Source: Salminus brasiliensis (taxonomy: Eukaryota; Chordata; Actinopteri; Characiformes; Bryconidae). From it: 64,000 bases of DNA. The notes below the pieces were generated by a model that was given only the letters and a program-made list of their open reading frames with translations, was not told where the DNA came from and made no database searches. Shown here piece after piece: positions 1 to 15,201 of this stretch. Position 1 is the stretch's first letter. Each line of letters opens with the position of its first letter. Both the position numbers and the translations under genes were made by a program. The DNA lies in assembly GCF_030463535.1 (NCBI RefSeq), contig NC_132899.1, positions 19,739,490 to 19,803,489 on the forward strand, written 5' to 3'.

Positions 1-3000
1 TTTTTGAAGGAGAGCAACCTTACCTAGCGGTTATATTAAGTCTATGGCCTTGTTTACAGTATTTTTTACAGTACCTTCCAAGATAAAATCCAGCTTAATT
101 AGGGCAGTAAACATCCAAATACAGACAACTGTTTCCTTACCTGTTTTTTGGCTCCTCTCGCTGACCTCTTCAGAGTGGTCTGAGAAGTCATCCTCTAAAA
201 GATTCAGAGATTGAGACAAAACAGGTAAGAAAGGTGGACCATTACTGCACTCAAAAAATCTGACCCCATCCGACACCTCCTAAGTAACATTTAAGTTCCT
301 TCTTGTTTTCAGTCTATTAAGCCAATTAATGTTAAAGTTTTTGAATGGCACAGAGAGCGCACGTGCACCAAATGCAGCCTGTAATATAGATATTATATAA
401 CAGGGGTGGCATTATCAGAAAAGCTAATGTTTTTGATGTATAGGAGATGTATAGAAGAGGTGCCATTCTGGATTTGGTCGTTAGTGTGTCAGGGCAGACT
501 AGGCATTGATTCGGGGTGTGGCACCTCAGGGTCTGTAAAGTGACAGTGATAGCCTTGCTCTCTGTCTCCCACATCCATCCTCACCCTGTCAGCCTGCCGA
601 TAAAACCACCACACAGCAACCTTATACTTCCCACGGCACGGGCCGGCCCTCTGCTTCCAGGAACCGTGGAAAAGGGCAAAAAAAAAAAAAAACACTACTG
701 TACTCCTGCTTTAAAGTTCATGTCCACTCATGATAAGGTTTAAGAGTTTCCTTTCAACAGAATGAGAAAGAGAATTTGTTTGACATCATTTTGATCTGAC
801 AAACACAGTGCTTTTAGGTGTTTTATCATAACCTGTGTTATTTAAATACAGCATTGTACACTACTTCACCAAAACGATAAAAGTGCCCCCTGATATTGTA
901 CAGGAAAATTGATTGCAGAGCACAATCCCTTTAGCATCTATTAAATGTTTTCAGCTAAATAAATCATCTAAGACTAGCTTTACTTTGTGTTACTGTTGTC
1001 CTTCTATGCTTTGTGCATCACCTGGCGTTAATCACAGAAATATTATATAAGACATTTCATATTATAAAACGTGGTGTAACATTAACAGTATATACAGTAA
1101 ATCAATTAATACCTCAGCACACTTCACCCCTTTTGTCCTTTTGTAGAATACATTATTACAGCAAATCATACTCAGCACTTTTCAACTCCAAAACACAGAG
1201 AGGAGCAGGAGGAGGAAGAAAGAGAGATGGATTGAGGGTGGGAAAAGGAGAGAGATGGTCATCCGATCCACCATCTGTGGCCGGCTCAGCTGCCTCACAC
1301 ACATGGCGGAGAAAGGTGAAAATGACAGCGCTCAGGACTGATGTGTTTCTGCTCTCGTTAAGTGCTCTCAGGCTGCTCTACTCATTTTTGGGGCACCAGA
1401 TCTTGATGTATCTGTTCCACTTGATTGCGTGACACCGGCTGTGACATTGGGAGTTACCCCATCAGCATTTCACCTGGTCAGCCTTACTAAATTAAAGATC
1501 TATCCTTATAATCAGTCTTGAGTTTAATATATCAACTGCTTTGCAAACAAGTGGTCAGTGTTCGTTCTAGGGCAGAGTTGTCAAACTGAAGTCCTGGCAG
1601 AGATTAGTATTTCCCCTTTATTAACACTCTGAAATTGTAAAGGCTTTGGAAATTAGCTTGAGTAGAATCAGGTGTGTTGAATAAGGTGAATGTAGAGCTT
1701 GTTCTATGGAAAACAGAATTTGTTTGAGGAATAAAGGAGTTTGGTGGACTATATAAACAGTGTTATATGTTTACAGACCACAAATAAAATCAATGAAAAT
1801 AACATTTCAAAGAGTGTTATTTTCTTTAAAACAGTGCATGGAGTCCACATATAAAGACAAAGCTGCAAAAACAGTCACTTTTCAATAATTTATGGTTGCA
1901 ATATCACACCATAAATATATATTCATATACTGCCTACAAAATCAAGGTGAAGTGATAATCAGTCTGTACTGGAGCATACAATGTGGGGAAAAGGATTAAA
2001 CATTGTGCTGTTGTTGGTCTTTTAACTTCCTATACTCCTTATCCAGATACTATGGATTATTGTTCAGTAGTTAGAAAAAAGCAAATATGCTGGGAAAAGT
2101 CTGGAATGATGACAGTTTTGTGGAGTCTGATATCATTATCTTTAAATGGTTAAATATAATAATAATAACGCTCATCTTCTTTAAAGCATATAACATTATC
2201 ATTATCAATTTGCATAAGTTGGAGAGTTGGGAGTTAATATTTATGTACAGTTTGTGCGTTTTGTTTTCTGTACCTGGCAGCACTTCATATATATCCTCTT
2301 CCACCTCTTCATCTTCCTCCGCAGCTGCCCCTGTTCTGTCCCTCCTTTCCTCCTGGACAATAGCTGCTGGTGTTGCAGCCTGAGCTGCAGAGGCCGAGCC
2401 AGAACGCAGTGTTGGAGTCTCTGCTCTTTCAATGTCATCGTATGTCTCCTCTTCTTCCTCCTCCTCCTCTTCCTCATCATCATCAAAGGGGATGAAGCTG
2501 GAGCTCAAATCTAGACATAAGTAGAGGTTCCAAATGGACGTTATGCATCATAGTGTAATGCTAAGACAGTAACAGTAGTTTCGACTCATAAAGTATGAAC
2601 TCAAACTCTGTACTTTATATTATACTGGGCACATCAACACTGGTGTGCCTGATATCACAATATCCACTTGTTTACCCATACTTGTAAACCTGTTGTGCAC
2701 CTACACTACCAATTTTCAGGTCAACTTACTTTATTTTGATTAACAGTTAATAGCAATGAAAACTGTAAAATAACACATATGCAGTGACCAAAAACAGGTT
2801 AAACCAATCAACCACTTCTATATCTTGATGTATATTTATACAGTCTTGTCATTTTAAGGATGCTTCTCACAAGATACAGTTAAATGGAAAGATTTTTAAA
2901 GTAAAAATAAGTAAGCACAACACAACCATTGCAGTAAACTAATATAACAAAAAAAAAACAATATATAAAATAGAAATTGTGGAATTTGCTCAAGTCTAGA

Positions 3001-5115
3001 CACTTTTTCAAAATGTTCAAAACTGTATCATCTTTTTTAGAGCTAGTAAGCTCATTTGAATTGTTGACAATGTTAGCAGTTGTTAGAGTTTCAGTCAAGT
3101 AAGATGTCACTCAAAGAAAAGTATAGAAAATATAGAAAAACTAAATTCTAAAGATAATATATATTATCAGTAAGGTATTCACATAAATAAATATAACAGA
3201 AGATTACCAAGATTAACAGCAGATCACGTCAAATTAATGTGTGAAAACATAAAACTTTTGCTAGACATATTAGCAACTAATATGACAAAATAACTGTCAA
3301 CTTTATGCCTTTTATAGCACTAATCATTGCCAAACTATTTTATGAACTAGTAGTCTAAAAATACCATTACTAATAATGTATTTCTAATGGATTACATATA
3401 AATGGAAAGATTATCTGACTCAATTAAAAAAACAAAATAAAAATTCAGACTCAGTCTGGACAACTATTTTTAAACCAGTAATTAATCATATCATATAATC
3501 ACCAAACACAAGCTATGATCCCCGGAGCACTGATCCCCAGAGCCAAACCACAAACTGTAATGCTCCTGTCTTCATCACACCACCAGAACTGTCTAATATC
3601 ACTTGTATTTTCACAAAAAAAGAATACAAATAAAGGGAAATACAAATAAAAATAAAATCGTAATAGTTCTCGAATGAGGGGTGGGTGAAAAACGATACAG
3701 AATCTAGATGAACTATAAGTATGATCCAAAACCTACTTTAGAATTCAACATGAACAGTTTTGAGAAATGCACAAAGAAGTATTGAACCTTCACAGTGACA
3801 GACTTGAACATCACTGAAAATCTGTGAGTATATCTTAATCATTCTGTGCAGCATGAACATCGCAGAAATTAAAACACCTGTGAAAACACTTCTAACAAGA
3901 TTAGAAAAAGCTTTTTCTAGATGTGGTATCAGCTAAACTTCACATTACTGACTGAGTTGGGTGTCTGAACTTGGGTGTCTGAACTTGTGGGATGCCACAA
4001 TATTTCTATTTTTAAATTAATCTAATATAAAGAAACTGTGCTTTAATGACTAAAGAAAAAATCCATCCATAATGAAATCCATGAAATACATAATGCCCTA
4101 TTCCATCAAGTATGTTCAAACATGTGACTGATAGTGTAACTATATCAGTGTATCAGTTTTATTGATATTTGACTACATTTCTTTATTATGTTTTTAATTA
4201 TAAATGCATCCGTTATGAATGGTGCAAATATAGAGCCTGTTATGTAATTATTGTAAAAAACATAATGCATAAATAGAAATGTTTAATTTGATAAAGTATA
4301 TAAATTATGGTTTTACATGGTCATGGTAAGGGGGATGGGAAGAGTGTAAACAATCTCAGGAGTGTTCATTACTTCCCGCAAATCGGAGGCTCACAGTGAG
4401 CCCATTTTAGAGCAGCGGGCACGCTCCAGATCTGTCTCAGATGGAGCTCGTGCCTGATTGCAGGTGACTGAGCTCAGTAACACAGGCTATCGCATCCTCA
4501 CTGCCTGGATGCCAAGCAGGGCCAGATCAATGGCCCTGAAGAATGACCAGAGTGCCTCCCAATCAATTTCCCGTAAGGAGCACTGCTCTACGCGGAAGAG
4601 GACGCAGAGCGAGGCGCGTGGGACTCAGGAGCTGCGTGACGTGCTGCATGAGGAGGTCTACACTCTGTCTGATTGGCTGAGGTCAAAAAAGATATTTATG
4701 AGAATTTGAAAATAAATCAAAGGCATATCTCTTTTTTTTTTTTTGCTGTTTTGACATAACTGGCTTGGTATGAATGCCTAGATCACAAGGTGGAAAGAAG
4801 TCACTGCACTTGAAGGTAGAATTATTCTGAATCCTGAAACATGTACAATTGTGTATCAAAAAGACATAGAGTGTATAAGCTATATATATAAATACAGATA
4901 TACACACCGTATACCATAATTAACCTACCTTTTAAGACAAAATTGATCTGGTCCACCCATTCTCTGGCCTCACGAGGACTGCTGGCTGTGAACTGCAGGG
5001 AAAAGCCATCATCTGTGAACTGGGTGCTATGATCAGTGAAAACAAGCATTCTTCATTGTAACGATACAAACACGACTCTGAGTAACCACAGCAATGAGTC
5101 AAAGAAGACCAACAT

Positions 5116-5169
<54 letters not shown>

Positions 5170-8100
5170 CACTGAACCTGGTAAGAACGTCTTCCAGGGG
5201 CACTCATCTCAAAGCAGCAGTTTTTCTTGGAGTCTTTGCGCAAGTTAGATACCAGCTCAGCACTGTAGCCATTGATAAAAAAGGAGCCTTTCTGCTGCTT
5301 GTCTGGAATTACGATAACACGAGTCACAGTGATGAACATCAGAGTGATCATCCATATCAGTGAACTTTATGTGACAACAGTTAAAAAAACTAAACATGCA
5401 ACTAAAACAGTGTAACTCTTTGCGTATTATCTTGTGCTGCTCCTCTATTTCAAAACTTTGATTTTTATTTTTATGATAAAATATTTTTCAAATATGTGTT
5501 TTTTTTAAGATATACTAAAATAGGGGGAATATTCCAGAGCAGTTTATGAATTACAAATTCAGAGGTTAATTCATATTCAACCAGTCAATCTTTAGATCTT
5601 CATCCTCTTAAATTTTTCCCTTCTAGAGGCCAATGTCTGATAAGATTTAGATCTAAATTGTTGAATGGGCTTTCACATTTGGCAAAAAATGTAAAATCTA
5701 TGTTTACTTATTTTTAATGTGATATTTTTGCACAGGAGTTCACATGGGCACATTGGCTTTATATATAAATATATTTATTAATCTTAATCTCTTGTAGAAT
5801 GTTGTAAAATTTTTATATTATTTAGGTGGAGGCTTCATTTATTTATTTTTGCCTCTACCCACACTGTATGTTATGTCATTCTTTTTGGGGGGGGTTTTGG
5901 AGGCTTTTTTGAAAAGTATTTTAGACTGTGCAAACAAACTAAACTAAACTGAACTAAATGAACAAACCTTTTTCACTCCCAAAGTAGTAGAATATGGTGT
6001 TGTTCAGGACGCACCACCTTTTCTGCCACTCCATGCTGAAGAAACTATGATCTTGTAAATGTAAAAGTAAGAAAAAAAAAATATAAAGCACATATAGTAT
6101 TATTCCAATAGCAAGTTGATGATTTTTCTAAATCCTTACCGCGTCTTTTCTTCTCCAGGTATCCTTGCTTTAAGATGTTACTTAGGTCTTGTGCTGCCAC
6201 TGTGGGAATATCTCCAAAATCTGTAATGAGATTTATCCATTACAAGTGCTGTAGTAGATATTCACATGCTGTTTAGAACACTGTTGTATAACATGCACCT
6301 GAACTACTGCTGTGTCAGATTTTAAAACACACTCATTCGCAGGTTAGGCCAAAAGTGAGCTGTAAAACTGAAGTCGAGTAATGAAACTAATCTCTCATCA
6401 GGAATTAGAGATTTTACAGCAGCTCTGGGAAAATGGCGGATCAATACTTGCACTGTGGTGTGGACTGGGCCAGCAATGCAGCAGAGTGAGACAGATTAGT
6501 AGAATTGTTTATTGACAGTTTTTCCTGGAGTCATGAAATAAGAGAGTTTTGAAAGGAGGAACATGCCTGAAGCCCCTCCTCTTCCCAGTCTAACATCCTA
6601 TAAATTCCATTTCGACCGTCTGTGTTCATGAAAACGTTTTTGTGACCCACCAACACCCCATCTCCTCCCTTTAACTCAGTCATATCTCTCAGTCCTAGCT
6701 TTACTTTTCAGAGCAGGATCTGGCCTCCTAGCACAAGCAGAGCCCATGTTTCTCTGAGTTCTCCCCCTCTTACTCCTTCTGCTTTTAGACAAATGGAGTG
6801 ATATAAATAAAAAAATAAAAAATCCTATTAAGAATAAAAATGAAACTATCCAGTCAGTCATGAACATGTTACAGCCATGTAGAGTATTGGTCAGAGCTTA
6901 CTTTTTTAAGTTAAAGGAGAAACATATTATTCCTAGTCCAGTACGATTCCGTTAACAGAAGAGTAGCAGGATTAAGCAGGAGTCTGGCAGAGCTATTTTA
7001 CATCAAACATCTGGAAAGCAGGTGTCCCCCACTTTTAGCATTCAATATGCAAAAACTTCCATATGTCAATCAGTATATTTGGATTTGTTTATTTATTAAG
7101 CCATGCTTGGCGTAGCAGACTAAAATCTATCTTAACTCGTAGACATGTGTATAGCATAAGTCATGTTTTCAAGGCCAGATGACGGGGGCAGGTAAACAAT
7201 ACTGAAATTCCCCGTCTTCACTTTTCATCAGCTTTGAGCCCCCGCTGGCCACAGAGTTATGTTGGAGACAGGTGGGATTCCGAGCAGCCCACCACACTGA
7301 TTTAAAACTCATTTATAAATGTTCAGATGCCTTTTTAGCTCACTGATGACATTGGATACTACCTTGTGAACTGAGTCACTCTCTGAGTAACTGCAAAGCT
7401 AAAATTGCACAGATGTGCTGTCATCACGCTTGTGGACTTGTGGTATAATTTATAAGGAACTGTACCAAGTAATCTGGAAGGCCTAAACAAGTTTGCACTT
7501 TGAAATAATCAGAATCTTTTCTTATTAGCCAAGTACATTATTTGCAGCTATATAATGTCTTTTCCAGTCTGCAAAGTTTTGAGTAACTATTTGCTATACA
7601 GCAATCAAAAGGCGTATGTAGTGCCAAGGTACCATATAAAAAGAGGTTTTCATAAATAAAAAGAACCATTTTATCAGGCAAATAACTAATTAAGCATTCA
7701 AATGGTTCTTTGAGAAGTCATGGTCTTGTATAGGACCATTGTTTTTACTAAAGAACCTTGCACTGATTATAAAATACTCCTGTTAAAAGTCTCTCAACAG
7801 TTAGGCCCACAACCCAACATATACTTTGTTCACAGGAAGCTGGTCTACTGTCCTGTTCCTCCCTTTAGAAAGACAATGCATATAATGCATATAATGCATA
7901 TAAGACAATACTGTTTTCCTTTTTGATGTAGCCTGCTTACATACTAACACTGTTCTGTGCCACTCTGATTACTCTGCTCTGCGATTGATGTTTGATGTTG
8001 AAGTAATTACTTTCTTCACAATTTGACAAAATCACAAAATGTTTTTTTTTTTTTTGTAAAATGTAGAAATGTGTTTATGGTGAAATAATGATCTCAATTT

Positions 8101-11100
8101 AAAGAATACATCTCAATAGGTACAGTGAGAGGTTGCCAACCCTCTGCAAACCTGAATGCTGCAATGAAAGAAAGTCTTTGTGGGTGGAGCATGGAGAGTT
8201 CCACTGTAAATGATGCAGCGCTGTTGACCTTATGCATTTGTGATGGTGGCAAGCTGTATTCACTGTTTCCATAAATGATGTTCAAAAGTCTTTTGAGCCA
8301 TCAAACTACATACTGACGCCACAACTGAAAATGTTGCCCTTGCTTGACACTACCACTAGCACACTCTTATGGAAGACTTCTTTGCCTGCTTTGTTCTTCA
8401 GATGGATGAGGAGGAAGTTCTCTGACCCTTGTACACTCACAGACACCTTCAAACACTCACACCAGTGACACATCCGCCTGTTTTACACACAAAGCAATAA
8501 CTATGTCGTCATAAATACGACTGCACTACATGCTGTTTGTCAGGTGCAGCTTGATATATCAACACCAAAAAGAGCCCTTAGTCCACCAAATGATCCATCC
8601 ACCACTCTGTTCATTTTTTTCCTCTTGCTCTTCGTTCTGACACCTTTTAATCCTCTCATCCATCTCAGCCCCCCTTCTCTTCATTTATCTAAGAGGTCGA
8701 GCCCTGCTAATAGTTTGGTGGAAATAGAATAAACAGAGGAAAGGTGAGAATTGCTAAAAATGAGCTGACACCGAGGACTCTTCTCATCTTCACACACACT
8801 GACACGCAACCCAGTGCCCAGTATGGTATAAGCCTACAATTCCACACTGCTTGTTAAATGAATGGATATAGGGCTATAGCACCCATAGATTATCCATCTT
8901 CTTTTTAGTGGACGAAGGCAAAGGGCTGACTGTGGAAAGCTACTATGTTCCATTATTCTTCCACAGGGTAGCAGTGTAACCTAAAATTTCACCTTCAGAC
9001 CCAAAGAAAAAAGACACACTGTTCTATTCCAGATCCCACCCCATGCATGAAAGATTCTGATTGGTAGAACTACAGCATTTACCTTCAGCCATCTTGTCTT
9101 TACAGACCAATCAGAATGGGCCTTTGTGAAGTATAGGGCAACAAAGAACTACCAAAGCAGACCTTTCAAAAAGGTCAACTTTCAAAAAAGTCCTTCTTCA
9201 AGAAACCACATTTTTCTTCTGCAGAAAAACATCAAAACCATTAGCCTAAAAAAATTCTCAAAGACACGTACAAACCATGTCTGTCCTCTGCAGAATTAAG
9301 TAATAGGCCTTCATAAAAATGCAGAATGAAATCAATCATGGTGACTCACATTTTCATTTTAACAATAAATTGTGTTTTTAATTATTCAGAACAGTGTGGT
9401 TTTGTAATTTTCACCACTAGCATTCCTCTCTTTTAATTAGCATCATGCTAATCATTTCCATTTAAATGTGCTAAGGGTGTCTATGAATATTTCAGCACCT
9501 TACATCACAATGGCTCCTAGCAGCACTGTACGGCTGCAAGGCCAGAATGTTTTCTCAATTCAATTATTTGGAAATAAATCCACATCTCAATACATTAGAG
9601 TCATTTTAGAGATGGTTATCAGTGGCCCATTTAAGACACAAATAGATGCTCTCAGACTGAGTCTGTTAAGATGGATACGGCAGCACACAGATTATCTAAT
9701 CTCAGATCTTAATGAGACTTGGTTCATAAGGAGTGGAAAGGATTTTAAAGGGTGACCTGTACTCTAAAAATAAATAAATAAATACATAATCAGAAATATC
9801 AGAACAGAATCAACATAACAGAGGTATGTTAAAAAATACAACATGCCACATAAGTGAGATCCTGTTGGATTTAATATTGAATTCACTCTGTTTATTTGTT
9901 TGTTTGTTTGTTTGTTTTTTCATTGACTCACAGAGTACACAGAGCTGCACAATGAGGAGGAGAAAAGAGTGAGAGAGATGGGGAGAGTGAGACAAAGCTA
10001 ATGACTTTCCCCCGGGCGCTCTCTGTTGCTGCCAGAGACAGCATGGTGATGTATGGCACCACCACTGCGTCGTGGCAGGCCAAGATTGGTTGGGGCGAGG
10101 CTTGGAGTGGGCCACGCAGGGCAGCGTTCATCAATGCCATAGCAGCAGCGGAGTGGTGGGTGATGCCACTAGAGTAGCTCTGCTGGCTCTACATGCACTA
10201 CCCTGTGAGCCAGCCATTTTACCCCAATGCACACAGAACCGAGCAAAAGTCAACTGAGAAAGTTATTTTTAAACCTATCTACTGTTTATCTGGCCACAAC
10301 GATGTTATTTGCTCAGACAAAAACTAATATTAATGTGTTTAGAATAAATACAAATTAACAGTAATGCAGTGAATTGTGATTTTATGTCTGCCATCATGTT
10401 AACTGAGCCATATCCAGACCTTCCCCCAAGACGGGCCAGTTTTTACAGTTACCTTCCAATAAAGTCAGGTCAAAATGAAAGATTTTTATATTTATTAAAT
10501 GCCTAGTATCTCAAGAACTTTTCGTACATTACATTTTTTGTGAAGATAGAAAAAAATTAAAAGAGAACCTATATTACTAAATACAGAACTATAAAAAAAG
10601 GAAATATAAGTGTGTATTAGAAATCAAATCAAATAGTAAGAGTTATATTTTCGGTCAGTCATAAACATCAAGTGTATATATGTTAATGTGTTATGTTATA
10701 ACAACTCATATTATAACAACAATGGTATTCTCTTCATCAGTCATTGGTTGTATTGTTAAAGATGATAAGTGTGTAATTTCTATGATATTTAGAGTAGCCC
10801 AAACCCATACTAATTTAAAGTATTGTGACTACAGTAAAATAACAACTAGTAAAAGTAAAAGTGCCTTTCAAAAAAAAAAAAATGCTGAACCATTAGATCA
10901 AAATATGCTTGATTACAGAATACCTTATAAAATTGTAGCTGAAGGTACATCTAGCATCTTTAACAACAGCATAGAATCTGAATTTTGTTATGCATCTTCA
11001 TTTAATTTTATGGATTTTAGTTTAAAATAGTCAAATTCTTAAGCTCAAAACTCTGATGTGTCAAGTTAAAAAGAAAAAAATGGAATTATAAACTAGTAGT

Positions 11101-14100
11101 GCTACTTTATTTTTCTCACAAATAAACAAGAGTTAAGTATTATATAATTATTAAAAGCAAATTTTCAGGAAAGTGCAGAATTTTACTGTACATTAAATTG
11201 AGTGAATGCAACTAGATACTCCCTACCTCACATGTGTTCACAAAAGAAAACACACTTACTGCCCAGATACATATTTTTTAACAGTGTTCAAAGGTGGCCT
11301 AAGACATTTTCACAATAAACGTTCGCATTAGTTTACAGTTATTGCTCTTAAGGAACTCATTCTACACATGGAAAATGAAGGTCAACTTGCAGTGGTATCG
11401 AAGCCAGATGTGATGAGTGGCAAAGAATGACATATATTTATGATGCATAATTCTTTGGTGTTATACGTAATGCCAACAGATCAAACAGAGGCTATTTGGT
11501 GCAGCTCTGAGCTGCATTAACTGAGAAGATCTGAAGCCGTAAATTTGACAGCACTCCCTCACCTAGCCTACTTATTGTTGTACTCTCAGCAAGGTGTTAT
11601 GAGCTCAGCGGTTGATTCTGCAATAAAAATGTGATTGATGTTATCATGACCTGAGGGAGTTAATATACTCTGCCATTATATTCCACTTTAGTTTGGCTAC
11701 AAGTCAATCAGGAGGCTGCTTTGAATCACAAAAAAGGACATGTCAGGTGGGACTGCTTTTGTATGTTTGGGACATCAATAACATGGTAAATATGACTTTA
11801 TAATGCTGTACAAACATATTATGACATATTGAATGAAAAGAGACAAGCGTGAAGATATTAATGGCATGGCACCGAGGTGCTATAAAATGATAGCAGTCAA
11901 TAGAAAGTGGCCCACATTGGAGGGAGTGAGTTAACAATGGTTAGAGAGGCATTAAATTCTGTACAGGTTTAGAGCTTTAGCTGCTGGGTGAAACATTCCA
12001 GAGCGTGTTATTTTCAGGATTGTGCAGGTTGTAATACTGCCAGATTATTGGAAACCTCAGCAGGGAGTTTACTCAATAGGAACAGCCATGGGACGAATGA
12101 GACCAGGAGAAATACCTGATCAAGAGCAAGCCAGAGGCTGTGGGGCTTCTTGGGTGGTCCAGTCTATGCTAGCTGTATAGAACGCACATTTTTTGAAAAT
12201 AGAGCTAAATCAAATCAGTTGCATAATTGTTTTAAAAACACCCAAAAATATTTGGCCACCTCTGACCCTAGTTTAATTACATGTATTGTTCATTTGCAAA
12301 GTAAAAAGTAATGTTATGTGTTTAATTTTACATGGAAAATGGCAAAATTGGACTTACTACTTATTTTCACAAAATATAAATTAAATTTTTTAAATAATTT
12401 TAAATAAATCACATCCAGTATGCATTCAAAATTGTATCTCAGTTTAAATCTGGCAGTAGTTATTTATATTGGTTCAGAATTTCATGATGAATGCATCAAT
12501 AGAAATGCTCCAAAATGCATTTTATTTATTTTTACATTAACATCCAAGTTAAAATTATTTTTGGTTGTAATTGTTTTGATTATTAGAGTGTAATGGTATA
12601 AAATGATGGTATAAAAATGAGTTCTATCGCCTGAAAATATATTTTTTTTAAATATTTGTTGAACAAACCCATGAGTTTTTAATCTCAATTTTCAAGGAAT
12701 GTCAATGAAACTGGTTAACTTATTATTTTCAAGTGTGTGAGACATATAGATATATTTACTAAATCCCATCTTGAATGTTTATGAGCAGTTCCACAATACA
12801 TAATCAAACCTGTATAAAATGCAGGTGTTGAAATATGCTGCGAGAAGTGTGTGTGTAGAGGGAACATGTGACAATCGAGAACCTAGCCTACATACAGCAA
12901 TTTAAATGTAACACTGCTTCCTTCAATTAAGGTTTCAATATGGTTCTCAGATTGACAGGCAGTCATAAAAAAATAAAATAAAAAAGCAGATTTAGAAAAT
13001 ATGTCATGTGAGATTATTTCATTCTTTTCAAACCTTTTTGGAACTTTCATTATGATTAGATGAACAAAGTACATCTACAATCAGAAATGTCATATCTAAT
13101 TGCTGGTAATTCAGTGTTAATGAACAAAAAATCATATTATTAACATGAATGACACGTTAATTTATTTTGTCTATTATAATGCCAGGTTTCTTTCTACTGT
13201 CTGTGATTGAAATTTCAAATCTGATCTACATGGATGCATCTATATACATACATTCTATATACAGAACAGCTGGTTGCATTTTGACCAAATAAATTCTATG
13301 CTCTGAATTAGGTATGGGCAAAGTGAGTTAGCCGTGCGAGGCAAACATTGGACTGGTGGCTGACCTCAGGATGAACCCTGACGATGAGGTGAAACAGAAG
13401 GCATCGAGGTCCCTGGGGGCTGAGGCAGAGGCTGGGGAGGAATGCTGATCAGGGCGAGAGTGAGTGGAATTGCCGTACTCTCCTGCGCTGCACTTGATTA
13501 GGAAAAAGGGTCTACTCAGGGCATCCTTAACCCACCCCCCCCCCACCCCCCAACACCCACATACACACACCCACACCAATACTGGAACTGCATACAGCAA
13601 AGAGCAAATTGACACATTTTTCCTCATTAAAGGCAAAGCACTGGCCCCTGTGCATCGCCTCCACATCAGCAGTGGGAACACAGAGAGTGAAATAAAGCCA
13701 TACAACTGGACAGAGAGAGCGATGCCTGCATGGAAGCCACAATGGGAGGTCATATTCCTTCAGTTTTCCACATCAACATGGGCTGATGTGTTTTGATTGC
13801 CAAAAATCCATTATTCACCAAATGTGCATAGGCATGGTGTGGATATGATGCAGACTAAAAGATGCTGCGATCAGCCATCCAGCCCAGTCCACAGTCCAGC
13901 AACAGTTTAAACCAGACCCCTGAGTCTGTGAAAGGCTGCAATGGTGCAAGTCCTCACACACTGTATGAGAACCACTGCCGAGTACCAAAGCTGCTGCATT
14001 ATTTTCTGCTTTTGTTCACAAAAATAAGGCCAGAATTTATAGTGGAGCATTAAGAAGGCTGAAGAACAGGAACGCAGTGTGAAGAGATTGTAAAAGCACT

Positions 14101-14169
14101 ATAAATTTCACCCTCAAGCCTTTATGAGATCCAGTCAAAAGTTTAACTGCAAGTACTGTGAGTGTGTGT

Positions 14170-14200
<31 letters not shown>

Positions 14201-15164
14201 GGGGGGGGGAAAGAGAAAATAAGACATAGAGAGAGAGATTGCAGAGCAACATAGACACTGCCATAGAGTAAAAGAGAAGACAAACTGTAAACATTTCTAA
14301 AATACTTGATGAAACATCCAGTATGAATTTGATCATAGAAAAACTGGGTTTTTTTTTACATAAAACTTCTTCATTTGTAAAATCAAAGGCTTTCGTGTGT
14401 CTGAAGTCAAATACATCCCAAATTCACCAAATCTAAAAAAAAATTATAAACAGTTGAAGACTTTATAACGTTAGATTTGTAATGTATGATTTTTATAATG
14501 ATTTTTATTATTTTTGGCTCCATAACGATAGACCATAAAATTCATTTTATTCATTTTATTCACGTCTTGATTTCGGTCTTCAAATCTAATCCAACAAATT
14601 TAATCATCAAAACTGAATAATAAAAATATAGGTAAATATAAAAATATATCTTATGCCTATCGCTTATTATAATTAAATTAAAACGAAGTCACTGAACTAA
14701 AGTACCTGTATTTTCCGCGTTATGATGACATAGTGTTTATTCTTGCAGGTTGAGAAAGCTGTTTAAAAGGTGAGAAGGGACTCGGGTCCTGCTGTCTGTA
14801 GTCTCGTGTTAAACTGATATGTCCGTGTGTGAATGAATCCTCACACTTTCAGACTTTGCCCCGCTGCATTTATACTTCGTCCACAGCGCAGAGTGGGTAA
14901 ATAAAGAAAACGATGAGAGAAGGAAATGAAGACACGTTATAATAATCATTAGAAGAAATGAAGGTGACTCGGCTCTTCGTTAGCGCGGTGCTTTTCTTTG
15001 AGCTGAAGTTTCGTCTGAGTTAAGTCTGAGCAGAGCTGAAGTCCAGAAAGGGTCAGAAGGCCTTTAACACCGACAGACACCAAGACCCAAATAGAAAATG
15101 AACGTTAGCGAGCTGCATGCTTCAGCCAGTCTAAAAAAACACGGAAGACTGAAAAGCGCCAGTA

Positions 15165-15201
<37 letters not shown>

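Noticed and set aside
1013-1432. Plus-strand open frame of 139 codons
   Set aside because: Low-complexity product without known motifs, within skap1 intron 9.
9468-9755. Plus-strand open frame of 95 codons
   Set aside because: No recognisable domain or splice context, and it lies in an AT-rich intron.
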